64,000 bases of DNA from Caballeronia arvi. Its GTDB lineage: Bacteria; Pseudomonadota; Gammaproteobacteria; Burkholderiales; Burkholderiaceae. Location: contig NZ_FCOM02000045.1 of the NCBI RefSeq assembly GCF_001544695.2, positions 1 to 64,000 of the forward strand. Reading direction: 5' to 3'. The notes below the pieces were generated by a model. The model searched no databases and had not been told where the DNA came from. It worked only from the letters and a program-made list of their open reading frames with translations. This document shows, one piece after another, positions 35,810-44,784 of the stretch (the first letter of the stretch is position 1; each line of letters begins with the position of its first letter). The position numbers were made by a program, and so were the translations under genes.

Positions 35810-35822
35810 TCGGATTATCCGA
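35810..35822. promoter_or_regulatory. Palindrome TCGGAT-T-ATCCGA, candidate LysR operator
   Basis: A perfect 13-base odd palindrome in the 149-bp gap between the ureohydrolase and LysR genes; a half copy (TATCGGAT) occurs about 15 bases upstream. Position suggests control of the divergent promoters by the LysR product. Confidence 0.45.
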
Positions 35823-35849
35823 AGCAACGACGAAGGGAGGCGGAACCCG

Positions 35850-36776
35850 ATGACCCAGTTGCAGGACGTGGATCTCAAGCTGCTGCGCGTCTTCATGGCC
35901 GTGGTGCGATGCGGCGGCTTCTCGGCCGCACAGGCGAGCCTGAACGTGAGTCAGTCGACGATCAGCGAACAGATGACGACGCTCGAGACCCGTCTCGGGC
36001 TCAAGCTCTGCGAGCGGGGCCGGGGCGGCTTCCGGCTGACCGAGCACGGCATCGCGACCTACGAAGCGGCGCAGCGGCTGCAAATCGCCGTCGAAGCGTT
36101 TTGCATGGATACCGATGCGCTGAAAAAGCACGTCTCGGGCAGGCTCTACCTCGGGACCATCGACAATACGGTTTCCGACACGACCTCGCCGCTGCCGCAT
36201 GCGTTGCAGAAGTTCGTGTCGCGCGGACACGATGTGCACGTCGACATCTATGTCGGCTCGCCCGCGGAACTCGAGGAACGCGTGCTCGACGGGCGGCTCC
36301 ATGTAGCTATCGGCCACTTTCCGATTCACGTGCCGGGCCTGAGATACGACGAGCTTTACGTCGAGCCGGACGGGCTCTATTGCGCCAGGGGCAACCCGCT
36401 CTATGCGCGAGCGTTCGACGCCGACGTCTCCTCTGAAGCGATCGCCGAGAGCCGGATCGTCGCGCGCGGCTACTTCCAGCAGCACGATCTGCGGATATTG
36501 AGCGCGAGCAAGGCGGCCGCCACCGTCGACAATGTCGAGGCGCAGGCCATCCTCATTCTGTCGGGCGCGTACGTGGGATTTCTGCCCAATCATTACGCCA
36601 CCGGCTGGGTCCAGAGTGGCGACATGCGCAGGATCTGCGCCGGGCGCTTCGGCGGCGACTGGCCGTTCTGTGCGATCACGCGGCGAGGGGCGTCGATGCC
36701 TTCGATCCTGAAGGTGTTCATGGCGGATCTGCAGGCGTGTCACGATGCGTTGCGCGCCCCTTCGCCCCAGAGTTGA
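35850..36776 (+). CDS. LysR-family transcriptional regulator
   Basis: Start at 35850, with GGGAGG eleven bases upstream; 308 residues. The N-terminal winged helix-turn-helix is clear (LLRVFMAVVRCGGFSAAQASLNVSQSTISEQMTTLETRLG), then an LysR substrate-binding domain beginning at about residue 95. It is divergent from the ureohydrolase-ALDH-NCS1-GMC operon and ends about 100 bp before the glycine riboswitch. It likely activates the guanidino/alcohol operon. The effector is unknown. Confidence 0.85.
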   Translation: MTQLQDVDLKLLRVFMAVVRCGGFSAAQASLNVSQSTISEQMTTLETRLGLKLCERGRGGFRLTEHGIATYEAAQRLQIAVEAFCMDTDALKKHVSGRLYLGTIDNTVSDTTSPLPHALQKFVSRGHDVHVDIYVGSPAELEERVLDGRLHVAIGHFPIHVPGLRYDELYVEPDGLYCARGNPLYARAFDADVSSEAIAESRIVARGYFQQHDLRILSASKAAATVDNVEAQAILILSGAYVGFLPNHYATGWVQSGDMRRICAGRFGGDWPFCAITRRGASMPSILKVFMADLQACHDALRAPSPQS

Positions 36777-36880
36777 CCCGAGCTGCCTGCGCGCTTCGCG
36801 ACGAGGCGCGCGGACCGTCTGTCGCAAAAATCGCTTGCGCGCGGCAATTCGGAACGCTATCTTGCCTGTGTTCTCGAATG

Positions 36881-37075
36881 CAGCGCGGGAGAGACCGTCA
36901 AGCTCACGACGGCGCCGACGGAGCAACCGCCCCGGAAACTCTCAGGCCCAAGGACCGCGCTGCAGGAACGATCTGGAGAGAGGCGCGCTGCGCCCACCGA
37001 AGGGGATTTCCCGCCAGTACGCCGCACGCAAGCGGCGGCCAGGCAGGATCGAAACTCTCAGGTACATGGACAGAT
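36881..37075 (+). promoter_or_regulatory. Tandem glycine riboswitch (gcvT element)
   Basis: Two consecutive aptamers are visible. Aptamer 1 (36881-36962) has an 8-bp closing stem, CAGCGCGG with CCGCGCTG, and the conserved GGGAGAGACC, GCGCCGACGGAGCAA and GGAAACTCTCAGGC. Aptamer 2 (36971-37075) is closed by ATCTG/CAGAT and has TGGAGAGAGGC, CACCGAAGGGG and GAAACTCTCAGGTACATGGACAG. The linker is eight bases. This matches the tandem glycine riboswitch architecture. It precedes a DadA-type oxidoreductase gene, so glycine most likely turns on its own oxidative degradation. The expression platform includes a GACGCA-TGT-TGCGTC hairpin at 37094-37108. Confidence 0.95.
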
Positions 37076-37143
37076 GGGGCAGGAGCCGGAATGGACGCAT
37101 GTTGCGTCTATCGGCACATGCTCAACGCAATCTGGACCATGTC

Positions 37144-38397
37144 ATGTCAAGAATCGCCATCATCGGCGCCGGCATCACCGGCGTCACGACCGCTTACGCC
37201 CTCGCTCGCCGCGGCTTCGATGTCACCGTCTTCGAACGTCATCGCTATGCGGCGATGGAAACCTCCTTTGCGAACGGCGGTCAGTTATCCGTCAGCAACG
37301 CGGAGGTCTGGAATCACGCGGCAACGGTCGTCAAGGGGCTGCGATGGATGCTCACGCGCGATGCGCCGCTGCTGCTGAACCCGTCGCCTTCCTGGCACAA
37401 GTATTCGTGGATGGGCGAGTTCCTCCGTCAGATCGGGAACTACCGCGCGAACACCATCGAGACCGTGCGCCTCGCGCTTGCCGCGCGCAGTCATCTTTAC
37501 GCGATCGCGGAGCGCGAGCAGATCGACTTCGATCTCGAGCGTCGCGGCATCTTGCATGTCTATCGAAGCCGCAAGGATTACGACAGCGCCGCGAAGGTCA
37601 ACGAGTTGCTGCGCGAAGGCGGCCTTGAACGACATGCCGTCGATGGCAGCGAAATCGGCAGGATCGAGCCGGCCTTGCATGGCGAGTTTCATGGCGGCTT
37701 CTTTACGCCGTCGGATGCGACCGGCGATATCCACAAGTTCACGCGCGGGCTCGCGCAAGCCTGTGTGAAGCAAGGTGTCACGTTCAGCTACGACACGGAG
37801 ATCGTATCGATCGATCAGACGCCCGACGGGCGCTTCGACATCCGGACGCATCATGCCGAAGGCGCGCACGCGAGCGGGTTCGATCGCATCGTCGTGTGTG
37901 CGGGTGTGAGAAGCCGCGAATTTGCGCGGATGCTCGGCGACCATGTGAACGTGTATCCCGTGAAGGGCTATTCGATCACGGTATGCCTCGACGACGAGAC
38001 GAGCCGGCGGGCAGCCCCGTGGGTGAGCCTGCTCGACGACAAGGCGAAGATCGTGACGAGCCGACTCGGGGCAGACAGGTTTCGCGTCGCCGGGACAGCG
38101 GAGATCAACGGCTTCAATCGCGATATACGGGCCGATCGCATCACGCCGCTCATCGCGTGGACGCGTGAGTTGTTCCCGGAGATCTCCACGGCGCGCGTGA
38201 TTTCCTGGACCGGCCTGCGTCCGATGATGCCGAGCATGCTGCCTCGCGTCGGCCAGGGCAAGCGGGCCGGCGTCTACTACAACACGGGACACGGGCATCT
38301 CGGATGGACGCTGTCCGCAGCGACCGCGGAGTCGATCGCGGATGCAATCCTGCTCGACTCGGCTTCCTGCACCGCGGGGCTGCGTCACGCCGCATGA
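37144..38397 (+). CDS. FAD-dependent DadA-type amino acid oxidoreductase under glycine riboswitch
   Basis: The start at 37144 gives MSRIAIIGAGITGVTTAYALARRG, 417 residues; an in-frame ATG at 37099 is possible, and neither has a strong ribosome binding site. FAD motifs are at the N-terminus, then ETSFANGGQLSVSNAEVW, close to DadA's ETSFANAGQ, and at the C-terminus GVYYNTGHGHLGWTLSAA. Homologues downstream of glycine riboswitches are annotated as D-amino acid dehydrogenase or glycine oxidase-type enzymes. The riboswitch argues that glycine, or a product or precursor such as sarcosine, is the physiological substrate. A strong terminator follows 45 bp after the stop. Confidence 0.85.
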   Translation: MSRIAIIGAGITGVTTAYALARRGFDVTVFERHRYAAMETSFANGGQLSVSNAEVWNHAATVVKGLRWMLTRDAPLLLNPSPSWHKYSWMGEFLRQIGNYRANTIETVRLALAARSHLYAIAEREQIDFDLERRGILHVYRSRKDYDSAAKVNELLREGGLERHAVDGSEIGRIEPALHGEFHGGFFTPSDATGDIHKFTRGLAQACVKQGVTFSYDTEIVSIDQTPDGRFDIRTHHAEGAHASGFDRIVVCAGVRSREFARMLGDHVNVYPVKGYSITVCLDDETSRRAAPWVSLLDDKAKIVTSRLGADRFRVAGTAEINGFNRDIRADRITPLIAWTRELFPEISTARVISWTGLRPMMPSMLPRVGQGKRAGVYYNTGHGHLGWTLSAATAESIADAILLDSASCTAGLRHAA

Positions 38398-38441
38398 GGC
38401 GACTCGCGCGCTGAAACAGGCCCGCGATACCGGGCAGACAG

Positions 38442-38470
38442 GGACAAGCCCGTGCGGCTTGTCCTCTTTC
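38442..38470 (+). terminator. Terminator after the riboswitch-controlled gene
   Basis: GGACAAGCC (38442-38450) and GGCTTGTCC (38456-38464) form a perfect 9-bp stem with a CGTGC loop followed by TCTTTC. Confidence 0.9.
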
Positions 38471-38476
38471 ATGGCT

Positions 38477-39112
38477 TCAGGTCGGTTGAAAGATCGTCAA
38501 TGTGGCGGGACCGCTCACGCTCATCAGGCCAGTGCTGCTGCACGCCTTGAGATAGTCGCTTTCGCCTGGACTGGCCAGCAGGAAGACGCTCACGGCCCTT
38601 TGGTTTTTGAATAGTCCGTCGGAGATATTCCCCAGTAAAGTGACGAATGTTTCGCCGTCAACCGAGGTCCGCCTCGAGGAATAGCTGAAGGTACTCGTCT
38701 GTCCGTTCGACCAGTTGATGACTTGAGTGCCGGGTCCCTCCGCGAGAGGGGTATCGCAGGAAACCTTACGCTGAACCTGTGAATCGACGGTTGCAGAAGT
38801 GATTCCAGGCGCTCCACGAACCATGCAAGAACTGAAGCTCGACAGGATCGTCAGGAGCATATCCTGAGGGGTGTCTTTCAATGGCGCACCATAGACGACG
38901 ATGTCCGTTCCCGATCCGACGGCGGGTGTTCCCGAGCAGATCACAGACTGTGCGTGGGCTCGCGTGCACACGCCGACGAGACCGGTTAGCGATATCGTCA
39001 GCATGACGAAGGTTTTTAAAGCCGTGCGACATACGGAACTTGGGCGCACCTGCGGTTCCATGAAGCGAATGTCGATTCGGAACATATCGAGCAGTCGGGC
39101 GATGCTGACCAT
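38477..39112 (-). CDS. Exported protein of unknown function
   Basis: The ATG at 39112 is chosen because GGAGG lies five to six bases upstream. The 211-residue product has a long charged N-terminal region, then a hydrophobic segment (TFVMLTISLTGLVGVC) and a cleavage-like site near RAHAQ (about residue 55), after which the mature part carries four Cys residues, Ser/Thr-rich stretches and no recognised domain. It is flanked by a terminator on one side and the mhpR gene on the other and shows no operon partner. It is probably periplasmic or secreted. No function is proposed. Confidence 0.55.
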   Translation of the reverse strand: MVSIARLLDMFRIDIRFMEPQVRPSSVCRTALKTFVMLTISLTGLVGVCTRAHAQSVICSGTPAVGSGTDIVVYGAPLKDTPQDMLLTILSSFSSCMVRGAPGITSATVDSQVQRKVSCDTPLAEGPGTQVINWSNGQTSTFSYSSRRTSVDGETFVTLLGNISDGLFKNQRAVSVFLLASPGESDYLKACSSTGLMSVSGPATLTIFQPT

Positions 39113-39240
39113 GATGGCCTCCAAAAAACGGATCAAGGAAGCGCATGGGACGCGCTGCCTGCACGACAGCACTGTGAACCGGATCAATTAGACCCGGATT
39201 AGCATGAAGTCAGTCGATAGCCAGACCGCAACCCGTCGCG

Positions 39241-40026
39241 CTATTTTTCCTTCAGCGCCGCGACGATCTCCGCCGCCGCTTCCTGCAACGGCGGCACGTA
39301 TCGGCGCACCGCATCCGCGAGACTCACCGCGCGCGACAGGAACACCACGTTCAAGCTCGCGTACACGCGTTCCTCGTCCTTGACGGCCACCGCCACCGCG
39401 CCGATCTTCGCCTGCGCGGTCCAGTCGCCGTAATTCGTCCCGAAGCCATCTTCACGCACGCGCCGCGTCAGGCTGCGCACGAGCGCGTCGTTGCGCGCGA
39501 GCGCCTGCTGCTCCTCGCCGCCCGAACCCGAACGCAGCAGTTCGAGAATGTCCTCGCGCTCCTCGTCGGGGCACATCGCGAAGTAGGCGCGGCCCGCCGC
39601 CGTCAGAAGCATCGGCAGACGCCGTCCGACCATCGCGCGATGAAACGACAACTGGCTGAAGCGATGCGTCGTCTCGCGGATGATCATCGCGTCGCCGTCG
39701 GGCGTCGTGAGGTCGGAGGGCCAGGCGACGCGCTGCAAAAGCTGTCCCATGATCGGCGGCGCGACGGTCGCGACGCGCTCCGTATCCGTGAAACCCTCGC
39801 TCAATGAACGCACCGCGAGCGTGAGGCGAAAGCTGTCGTCGGACGCGCTCCGCCGCACGAAGCCTTCTTCCATCAGCGTTTCGAGCAGACGTCGCACCGT
39901 CGTGCGATGCAGGCCGGTGAGTTCCGCGATCTGCTGGCTCGTCGCGCGTCCGCCCTCCATGACGTTGAGCGCGCGGAGCACCTGAAGGCCGCGCGCGAGT
40001 CCGCGCACGTTCGTGTAAGTCGTCAC
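39241..40026 (-). CDS. mhpR: IclR-family regulator of 3-(3-hydroxyphenyl)propionate catabolism, MhpR
   Basis: The 261-residue regulator shows an IclR winged helix-turn-helix (NVRGLARGLQVLRALN, QQIAELTGLHRTTVRRLLETLMEEGFVRRS) and an IclR ligand domain. The sequence RETTHRFSQLSFHRAMVGRRLP is strikingly like E. coli MhpR. MhpR activates mhp genes with 3-hydroxyphenylpropionate as effector. It is divergent from mhpA with a 157-bp gap that contains a 17-bp palindrome of the same architecture as the known MhpR operator. Confidence 0.92.
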   Translation of the reverse strand: MTTYTNVRGLARGLQVLRALNVMEGGRATSQQIAELTGLHRTTVRRLLETLMEEGFVRRSASDDSFRLTLAVRSLSEGFTDTERVATVAPPIMGQLLQRVAWPSDLTTPDGDAMIIRETTHRFSQLSFHRAMVGRRLPMLLTAAGRAYFAMCPDEEREDILELLRSGSGGEEQQALARNDALVRSLTRRVREDGFGTNYGDWTAQAKIGAVAVAVKDEERVYASLNVVFLSRAVSLADAVRRYVPPLQEAAAEIVAALKEK

Positions 40027-40051
40027 GAAAAAATCCCTTTTGAATCAGTCG

Positions 40052-40068
40052 TGTGCATTCTATGCACA
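40052..40068. promoter_or_regulatory. Probable MhpR operator (TGTGCAT-N3-ATGCACA)
   Basis: A perfect 7+3+7 palindrome in the mhpR/mhpA gap. The E. coli MhpR operator is also a 17-bp TGCAC-type palindrome, so both sequence and location fit. Confidence 0.8.
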
Positions 40069-40183
40069 AATCAGAGATTTTGTTGAGCGGGGTTTTCGCG
40101 GCCCATAGACTGCACACATCAAGACAGATTTCGCTTCCGCCGCCTTCACGCAGCGGTCCGCAAAACATATTCAGGAGACAAGC

Positions 40184-42028
40184 ATGCGCCCCGCCTTCGA
40201 CCCGGCGGCCGGCAACGGCCCCGCTCATTCGTTCGAAACGTCACGTCAGTCGATTTCCGCCGATGTCGCCATCATCGGCGCCGGTCCTGTCGGCCTGATG
40301 ATCGCCAATATCCTCGGCCTTCAGGGCGTGCGCGTGGTCATCGTCGAGAAGCTGCCGCAGATCATCGACTATCCGCGCGCCATCGGCCTCGACGACGAAG
40401 CGCTGCGCGTGTTCCAGTCGATCGGTCTCGTCGATGAACTGCTGCCGCACACGACGCCGAATCACTGGATGCGCTTCACGCTGAACGGCAAGTGCTTCGC
40501 GTCGATCGAGCCGCGCACCGACGAGTTCGGCTGGCCGCGCCGCAATGCGTTCATTCAGCCGCTCGCCGATCAACTGCTGTACAGCGGGCTGAAACGCTTC
40601 CCGCATGTCGAGACCTTGCTCGGCCACACGGTCGACGGTTTCGCGCAGGACGAAGACGGCGTGACCATCGACGTGACGGACGCGGACGGCGCGCGCAAGA
40701 CCGTGCGTGCGGGATACATCGTCGGCGCGGACGGCGGCAACAGCTTCGTGCGGCGCATGCTCGACGTGCCCTTCGAAGGCCGCACGAAGCCGAATCAGTG
40801 GATCGTGATCGACGTGCGTCATGACCCGCTCGGCTCGCCGCATGTCTATCTGCATTGCGATGCGAAGCGCCCGTACGTGTCCGCCGCGCTGCCGCACGGC
40901 ATTCGCCGCTTCGAGTTCATGGTGATGCCGGGCGAAACGGAAAGCGAGCTCTCGAAGCCCGAGAACATGGCGGCGCTCGTGAGAAACGTCGTCGCTGATC
41001 CGCACAAGGTCGATTACATCCGTCAGCGCGTCTATACGCACAACGCGCGGCTCGCGAGCACGTTTCGCGTGAAGCGGATTCTGCTGGTCGGCGACGCCGC
41101 GCACATCATGCCGGTGTGGCAGGGGCAGGGCTACAACAGCGGCATCCGCGATGCCAGCAATCTCGGCTGGAAGCTCGCGATGGTCGTGAAAGGCACGGCG
41201 GGCGATGCACTGCTCGATACCTACACGATGGAACGCCGCGCCCACGCGCGCTCGATGATCCATCTCTCCGAAGTCGCGGGCGACATCTTCGCGCCGACGA
41301 GCTTCATCGGCTCGAAAGTGCGCGACGCGTTCGTGCGCAGCTTCAACGTGCTGCCTTCGGTGAAGCGCTATTTCGTGGAGATGCGCTTCAAGCCGATGCC
41401 GCGCTACGAAGAGGGCCTCGTGCTGCTGGACAAGCGCGAACGGCGCGACGGTCTGCTCGCCCGCATGATCGCAAAGCGCGGCCACTCGGCGCTTGGCCGC
41501 CTGCTCGGGCTGATGAGCGAGAAGCGCGAGTCGTGGATCGGGCGCGTGGTGCACGGACGCGATCCGCACGCGCATACGCCGGCGGGCCGCATGTTCATCC
41601 AGCCGCGCGTGCGTCTCGCGGATGGCGCGGTCGTGCGTTTCGACGATGCCATCGGCAACCGCTTCGCGATGATCGGCTGGGGCGCGGACCCGACCTTCTG
41701 CCTGACGCCCGAAGCGCGCCGCATCTGGACGTCGATAGGCGGCGTGTTCGTCATCGCCAAGCCCGATCCGCAGCTCGCGTTTCACGACGACGTCCCCGAC
41801 GACGTGATTGCGCTCGGCGATATCGACGGGCGTCTGAAGGACTGGTTCGCGCGCGTGCCCGAATCCGTCGTGCTGCTGCGCCCGGACCGCTTCGTCGCGT
41901 CGATGTGCTCGCCGCAGTGCGCGTCGGATCACGTCCTGCAACTCGCGCAAAAGCTCGCGCATGTCGCGACGCCCGATGCGCAAGCGGACGTCACGCGTCT
42001 GCGCGACATCATCGTCGAAGGGGCCTGA
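40184..42028 (+). CDS. mhpA: 3-(3-hydroxyphenyl)propionate hydroxylase
   Basis: The 614-residue flavoprotein monooxygenase has FAD motif [20 protein letters not shown], the second motif [15 protein letters not shown] and the GD motif [33 protein letters not shown]. It converts 3-(3-hydroxyphenyl)propionate to 2,3-dihydroxyphenylpropionate using NADH and oxygen. It opens an operon in the order mhpA-B-D-F-E-T-C. It is longer than the E. coli enzyme (about 554) by an N-terminal extension of some 20 residues and a C-terminal part. AGGAGA lies ten bases upstream. Confidence 0.93.
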   Translation: MRPAFDPAAGNGPAHSFETSRQSISADVAIIGAGPVGLMIANILGLQGVRVVIVEKLPQIIDYPRAIGLDDEALRVFQSIGLVDELLPHTTPNHWMRFTLNGKCFASIEPRTDEFGWPRRNAFIQPLADQLLYSGLKRFPHVETLLGHTVDGFAQDEDGVTIDVTDADGARKTVRAGYIVGADGGNSFVRRMLDVPFEGRTKPNQWIVIDVRHDPLGSPHVYLHCDAKRPYVSAALPHGIRRFEFMVMPGETESELSKPENMAALVRNVVADPHKVDYIRQRVYTHNARLASTFRVKRILLVGDAAHIMPVWQGQGYNSGIRDASNLGWKLAMVVKGTAGDALLDTYTMERRAHARSMIHLSEVAGDIFAPTSFIGSKVRDAFVRSFNVLPSVKRYFVEMRFKPMPRYEEGLVLLDKRERRDGLLARMIAKRGHSALGRLLGLMSEKRESWIGRVVHGRDPHAHTPAGRMFIQPRVRLADGAVVRFDDAIGNRFAMIGWGADPTFCLTPEARRIWTSIGGVFVIAKPDPQLAFHDDVPDDVIALGDIDGRLKDWFARVPESVVLLRPDRFVASMCSPQCASDHVLQLAQKLAHVATPDAQADVTRLRDIIVEGA

Positions 42029-42029
42029 C

Positions 42030-42998
42030 GTGACGATTCATCTCGAATGTATGTCGCACACGCCGCTCGCCGGCTACTACGATCCCGCGCCGGAAGTCGT
42101 CGCCGAAGTCGAACGGATGCAGCGCGCGGCGCGTGAGCGCGTGCGCGCCTTCGATCCCGAACTCGTGATCGTGTTCGCGCCGGACCACTACAACGGTTTC
42201 TTCTATGACGTGATGCCGCAGTTCTGCATCGGCGTGAACGCGACGGCGATCGGCGATTTCGGCAGCGCCGCCGGTCCGCTCGCCGTCGCGCAGGAAGCCG
42301 CGCTCGCACTCGCCGATGCCGCGCTCGCCAGCGATATCGACGTGGCCGTGTCGTATCGCATGCAGGTGGATCACGGCTGCGCGCAGGCGCTCGACATACT
42401 GACGGGCGGCCTCGATCGTTATCCGGTCGTGCCGGTGTTCATCAACTCGGTCGCGCCGCCGATGGCTTCGTGCCGCCGCGCGCGACTCCTGGGAGATGCG
42501 ATCGGACGCTTCATCGCGCACACGGATCGGCGCGTGCTGCTGATCGGTTCGGGCGGCATCTCGCACGAGCCGCCGGTGCCTGAGATTCACGGCGCGGATG
42601 ACGTCGTCTCGGAACGTCTGATCGCGGGGCGCAATCCGTCGCCGGAATCGCGCGATGCGCGGCAGTCGCGCACGGTCGCCGCAGCCATTGCATTCGCTTC
42701 GGGCGACAGCCGTCTTCACGCGCTCAACCCGGCATGGGACCGCGCGTTTCTGGAACTGCTCGCACGCGGTGAAGTCGCCGCCGCCGACGGCTTCACGAAT
42801 GACGCCATCACGCGTGACGCAGGCAAGTCCGCGCATGAGATCCGCACGTGGATCGCGGCTTTCGGCGCGCTCGCGGCATGCGGGCCTTACGAAGCATCGA
42901 TCGACTATTACCGCGCGATTCCCGAATGGATCGCGGGCTTCGGCGCGATGCACGCCCATTCGCTCGGCAATGCGCCGTTGCATATAGCACACGCATGA
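42030..42998 (+). CDS. mhpB: 2,3-dihydroxyphenylpropionate 1,2-dioxygenase (extradiol)
   Basis: GTG at 42030, one base after the mhpA stop, aligns the N-terminus with E. coli MhpB (TIHLECMSHTPLAGY against its HAYLHCLSHSPL). The 322-residue class III extradiol dioxygenase has FAPDHYNGFFYDVMPQFC with metal-site His, AVSYRMQVDHGCAQ and VLLIGSGGISHEPPVPE. It opens the ring of the catechol by meta-cleavage using Fe(II). Position between mhpA and mhpD is as expected for the pathway. Confidence 0.93.
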   Translation: MTIHLECMSHTPLAGYYDPAPEVVAEVERMQRAARERVRAFDPELVIVFAPDHYNGFFYDVMPQFCIGVNATAIGDFGSAAGPLAVAQEAALALADAALASDIDVAVSYRMQVDHGCAQALDILTGGLDRYPVVPVFINSVAPPMASCRRARLLGDAIGRFIAHTDRRVLLIGSGGISHEPPVPEIHGADDVVSERLIAGRNPSPESRDARQSRTVAAAIAFASGDSRLHALNPAWDRAFLELLARGEVAAADGFTNDAITRDAGKSAHEIRTWIAAFGALAACGPYEASIDYYRAIPEWIAGFGAMHAHSLGNAPLHIAHA

Positions 42999-43012
42999 AA
43001 GGAGAACACGAC

Positions 43013-43792
43013 ATGTCGAACATTCAGTCCATCGCCGCGCGTTTGCGTGACGCGCAGGCAACACGCGAACCCGTCGCGCCGGTGCGCGGTGAATCGCAAC
43101 AAGCCGACGCCGCGCTCGCGTATGCGATCCAGCAGGTCAACGTCGATCTGCGCGTCGCGACCGGCGAGCGCATCGTCGGCAGAAAGATCGGGCTGACGTC
43201 GCCGGCGGTGCAGAAGCAGCTCGGCGTCGATCAGCCTGATTTCGGCGCGCTGTTCGCGTCGATGGCCTATGGCGACCACGAGCCGATGCCGCTCGCATCG
43301 CTCATCCAACCGAAGGTCGAAGCCGAGATCGCGCTCGTGCTCGAACGCGATCTCACCGCCGACAAGCACACCTTCGCCGATCTGATTCGCGCGACCGCGT
43401 ATGCCGCCGCCGCGATCGAAGTGGTGGACAGCCGCATACGCGACTGGGATATCCGCTTTTTCGATACCGTCGCGGACAACGCATCGAGCGCGCTCTTCGT
43501 GCTGGGCAGCCGTCCGGTGCTGTTGCGCGATATCGATCTCACCGCATGCGCGATGACGCTTTCCCGCGATGGCGAAGTGCTCTCGCGCGGCAACGGCTCG
43601 GCGTGCCTCGGCAATCCGCTCAACGCCGCGGCGTGGCTCGCGGACCGCATGGTGCAGCTCGGCACGCCCTTGCGCGCGGGCGACATCGTGCTGACGGGCG
43701 CGCTCGGCCCGATGGTCGCGGTGAAAGCGCCCGGTTCCTACCTCGCACAGATCGAAGGCCTCGGCAGCGTGCGAGCCACATTCAGCGAATGA
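43013..43792 (+). CDS. mhpD: 2-keto-4-pentenoate hydratase
   Basis: ATG at 43013 with AAGGAG nine bases upstream gives 259 residues. It has the fumarylacetoacetate hydrolase-like hydratase pattern: [41 protein letters not shown] with metal Glu residues, AIEVVDSRI and [12 protein letters not shown]. It hydrates 2-hydroxypenta-2,4-dienoate to 4-hydroxy-2-oxovalerate. It lies 15 bp after mhpB. Confidence 0.93.
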   Translation: MSNIQSIAARLRDAQATREPVAPVRGESQQADAALAYAIQQVNVDLRVATGERIVGRKIGLTSPAVQKQLGVDQPDFGALFASMAYGDHEPMPLASLIQPKVEAEIALVLERDLTADKHTFADLIRATAYAAAAIEVVDSRIRDWDIRFFDTVADNASSALFVLGSRPVLLRDIDLTACAMTLSRDGEVLSRGNGSACLGNPLNAAAWLADRMVQLGTPLRAGDIVLTGALGPMVAVKAPGSYLAQIEGLGSVRATFSE

Positions 43793-43818
43793 CACACGAA
43801 GAGACACGGAGACACTCG

Positions 43819-44772
43819 ATGGCAACAAGCAACCCCAAACGCCGTGCCGCGATCATCGGCTCGGGCAACATCGGCACGGATCTGATGATCAAGATCATGC
43901 GCCGCAGCGAACATCTCGAAGTCGCGGCGATGGTCGGCATCGATACCGCATCGGACGGACTCGCGCGCGCGGCGCGGCTCGGCGTGGCGACGACTCACGA
44001 AGGCGTGCAGGGCCTCGCGCGCCTGCCCGTGTTCGACGACATCGACTTCGTGTTCGATGCGACCTCGGCGGGCGCGCATGTGAAGAACGACGCGTTCCTG
44101 CGCGATCTCAAGCCCGGCATCCGCATGATCGATCTGACGCCCGCCGCGATCGGTCCGTACTGCGTGCCCGTGGTGAACATCGACTCGCATGTCGATGCGC
44201 TCAACGTCAACATGGTCACGTGCGGCGGGCAGGCGACCATTCCGATGGTGGCAGCCGTGTCGCGCGTCGCGAAGGTGCATTACGCGGAGATCGTCGCGTC
44301 GATCAGCAGCAAGTCGGCGGGACCGGGCACGCGCGCCAACATCGACGAGTTCACCGAAACCACGTCGAAGGCGATCGAAGCAGTCGGCGGCGCGGCGAAG
44401 GGCAAGGCGATCATCGTGCTGAATCCGGCCGAGCCGCCGCTCATGATGCGCGATACCGTCTACGTGCTGTCCGAAGCGGCCGATCGCGCGCAAATCGAAG
44501 CATCGGTCGCGCAAATGGCGGCGGCGGTGCAGGCGTATGTGCCGGGCTATCGCCTGAAGCAGTCCGTCCAGTTCGACGACATTCCCGCCGATGCGCCGCT
44601 GAACCTTCCGGGCATCGGCAGCTTCAGCGGTCTGAAGACGTCGATCTTCATCGAAGTCGAAGGCGCGGCGCATTATCTGCCCGCCTACGCGGGCAATCTC
44701 GACATCATGACGTCCGCCGCGCTCGCCACCGCCGAGCGCATGGCGCAGACGCTCGTCAACACGGAAGCATGA
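43819..44772 (+). CDS. mhpF: Acetaldehyde dehydrogenase (acylating)
   Basis: The start at 43819 gives 317 residues beginning with [22 protein letters not shown], the NAD-binding segment. The catalytic Cys is visible in [16 protein letters not shown], and the usual [15 protein letters not shown] and C-terminal [15 protein letters not shown] are present. It converts acetaldehyde and CoA to acetyl-CoA in a channelled complex with the aldolase MhpE, which begins 12 bp downstream. The upstream frame is open but non-homologous. Confidence 0.94.
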   Translation: MATSNPKRRAAIIGSGNIGTDLMIKIMRRSEHLEVAAMVGIDTASDGLARAARLGVATTHEGVQGLARLPVFDDIDFVFDATSAGAHVKNDAFLRDLKPGIRMIDLTPAAIGPYCVPVVNIDSHVDALNVNMVTCGGQATIPMVAAVSRVAKVHYAEIVASISSKSAGPGTRANIDEFTETTSKAIEAVGGAAKGKAIIVLNPAEPPLMMRDTVYVLSEAADRAQIEASVAQMAAAVQAYVPGYRLKQSVQFDDIPADAPLNLPGIGSFSGLKTSIFIEVEGAAHYLPAYAGNLDIMTSAALATAERMAQTLVNTEA

Positions 44773-44784
44773 GGCGACACCGAA

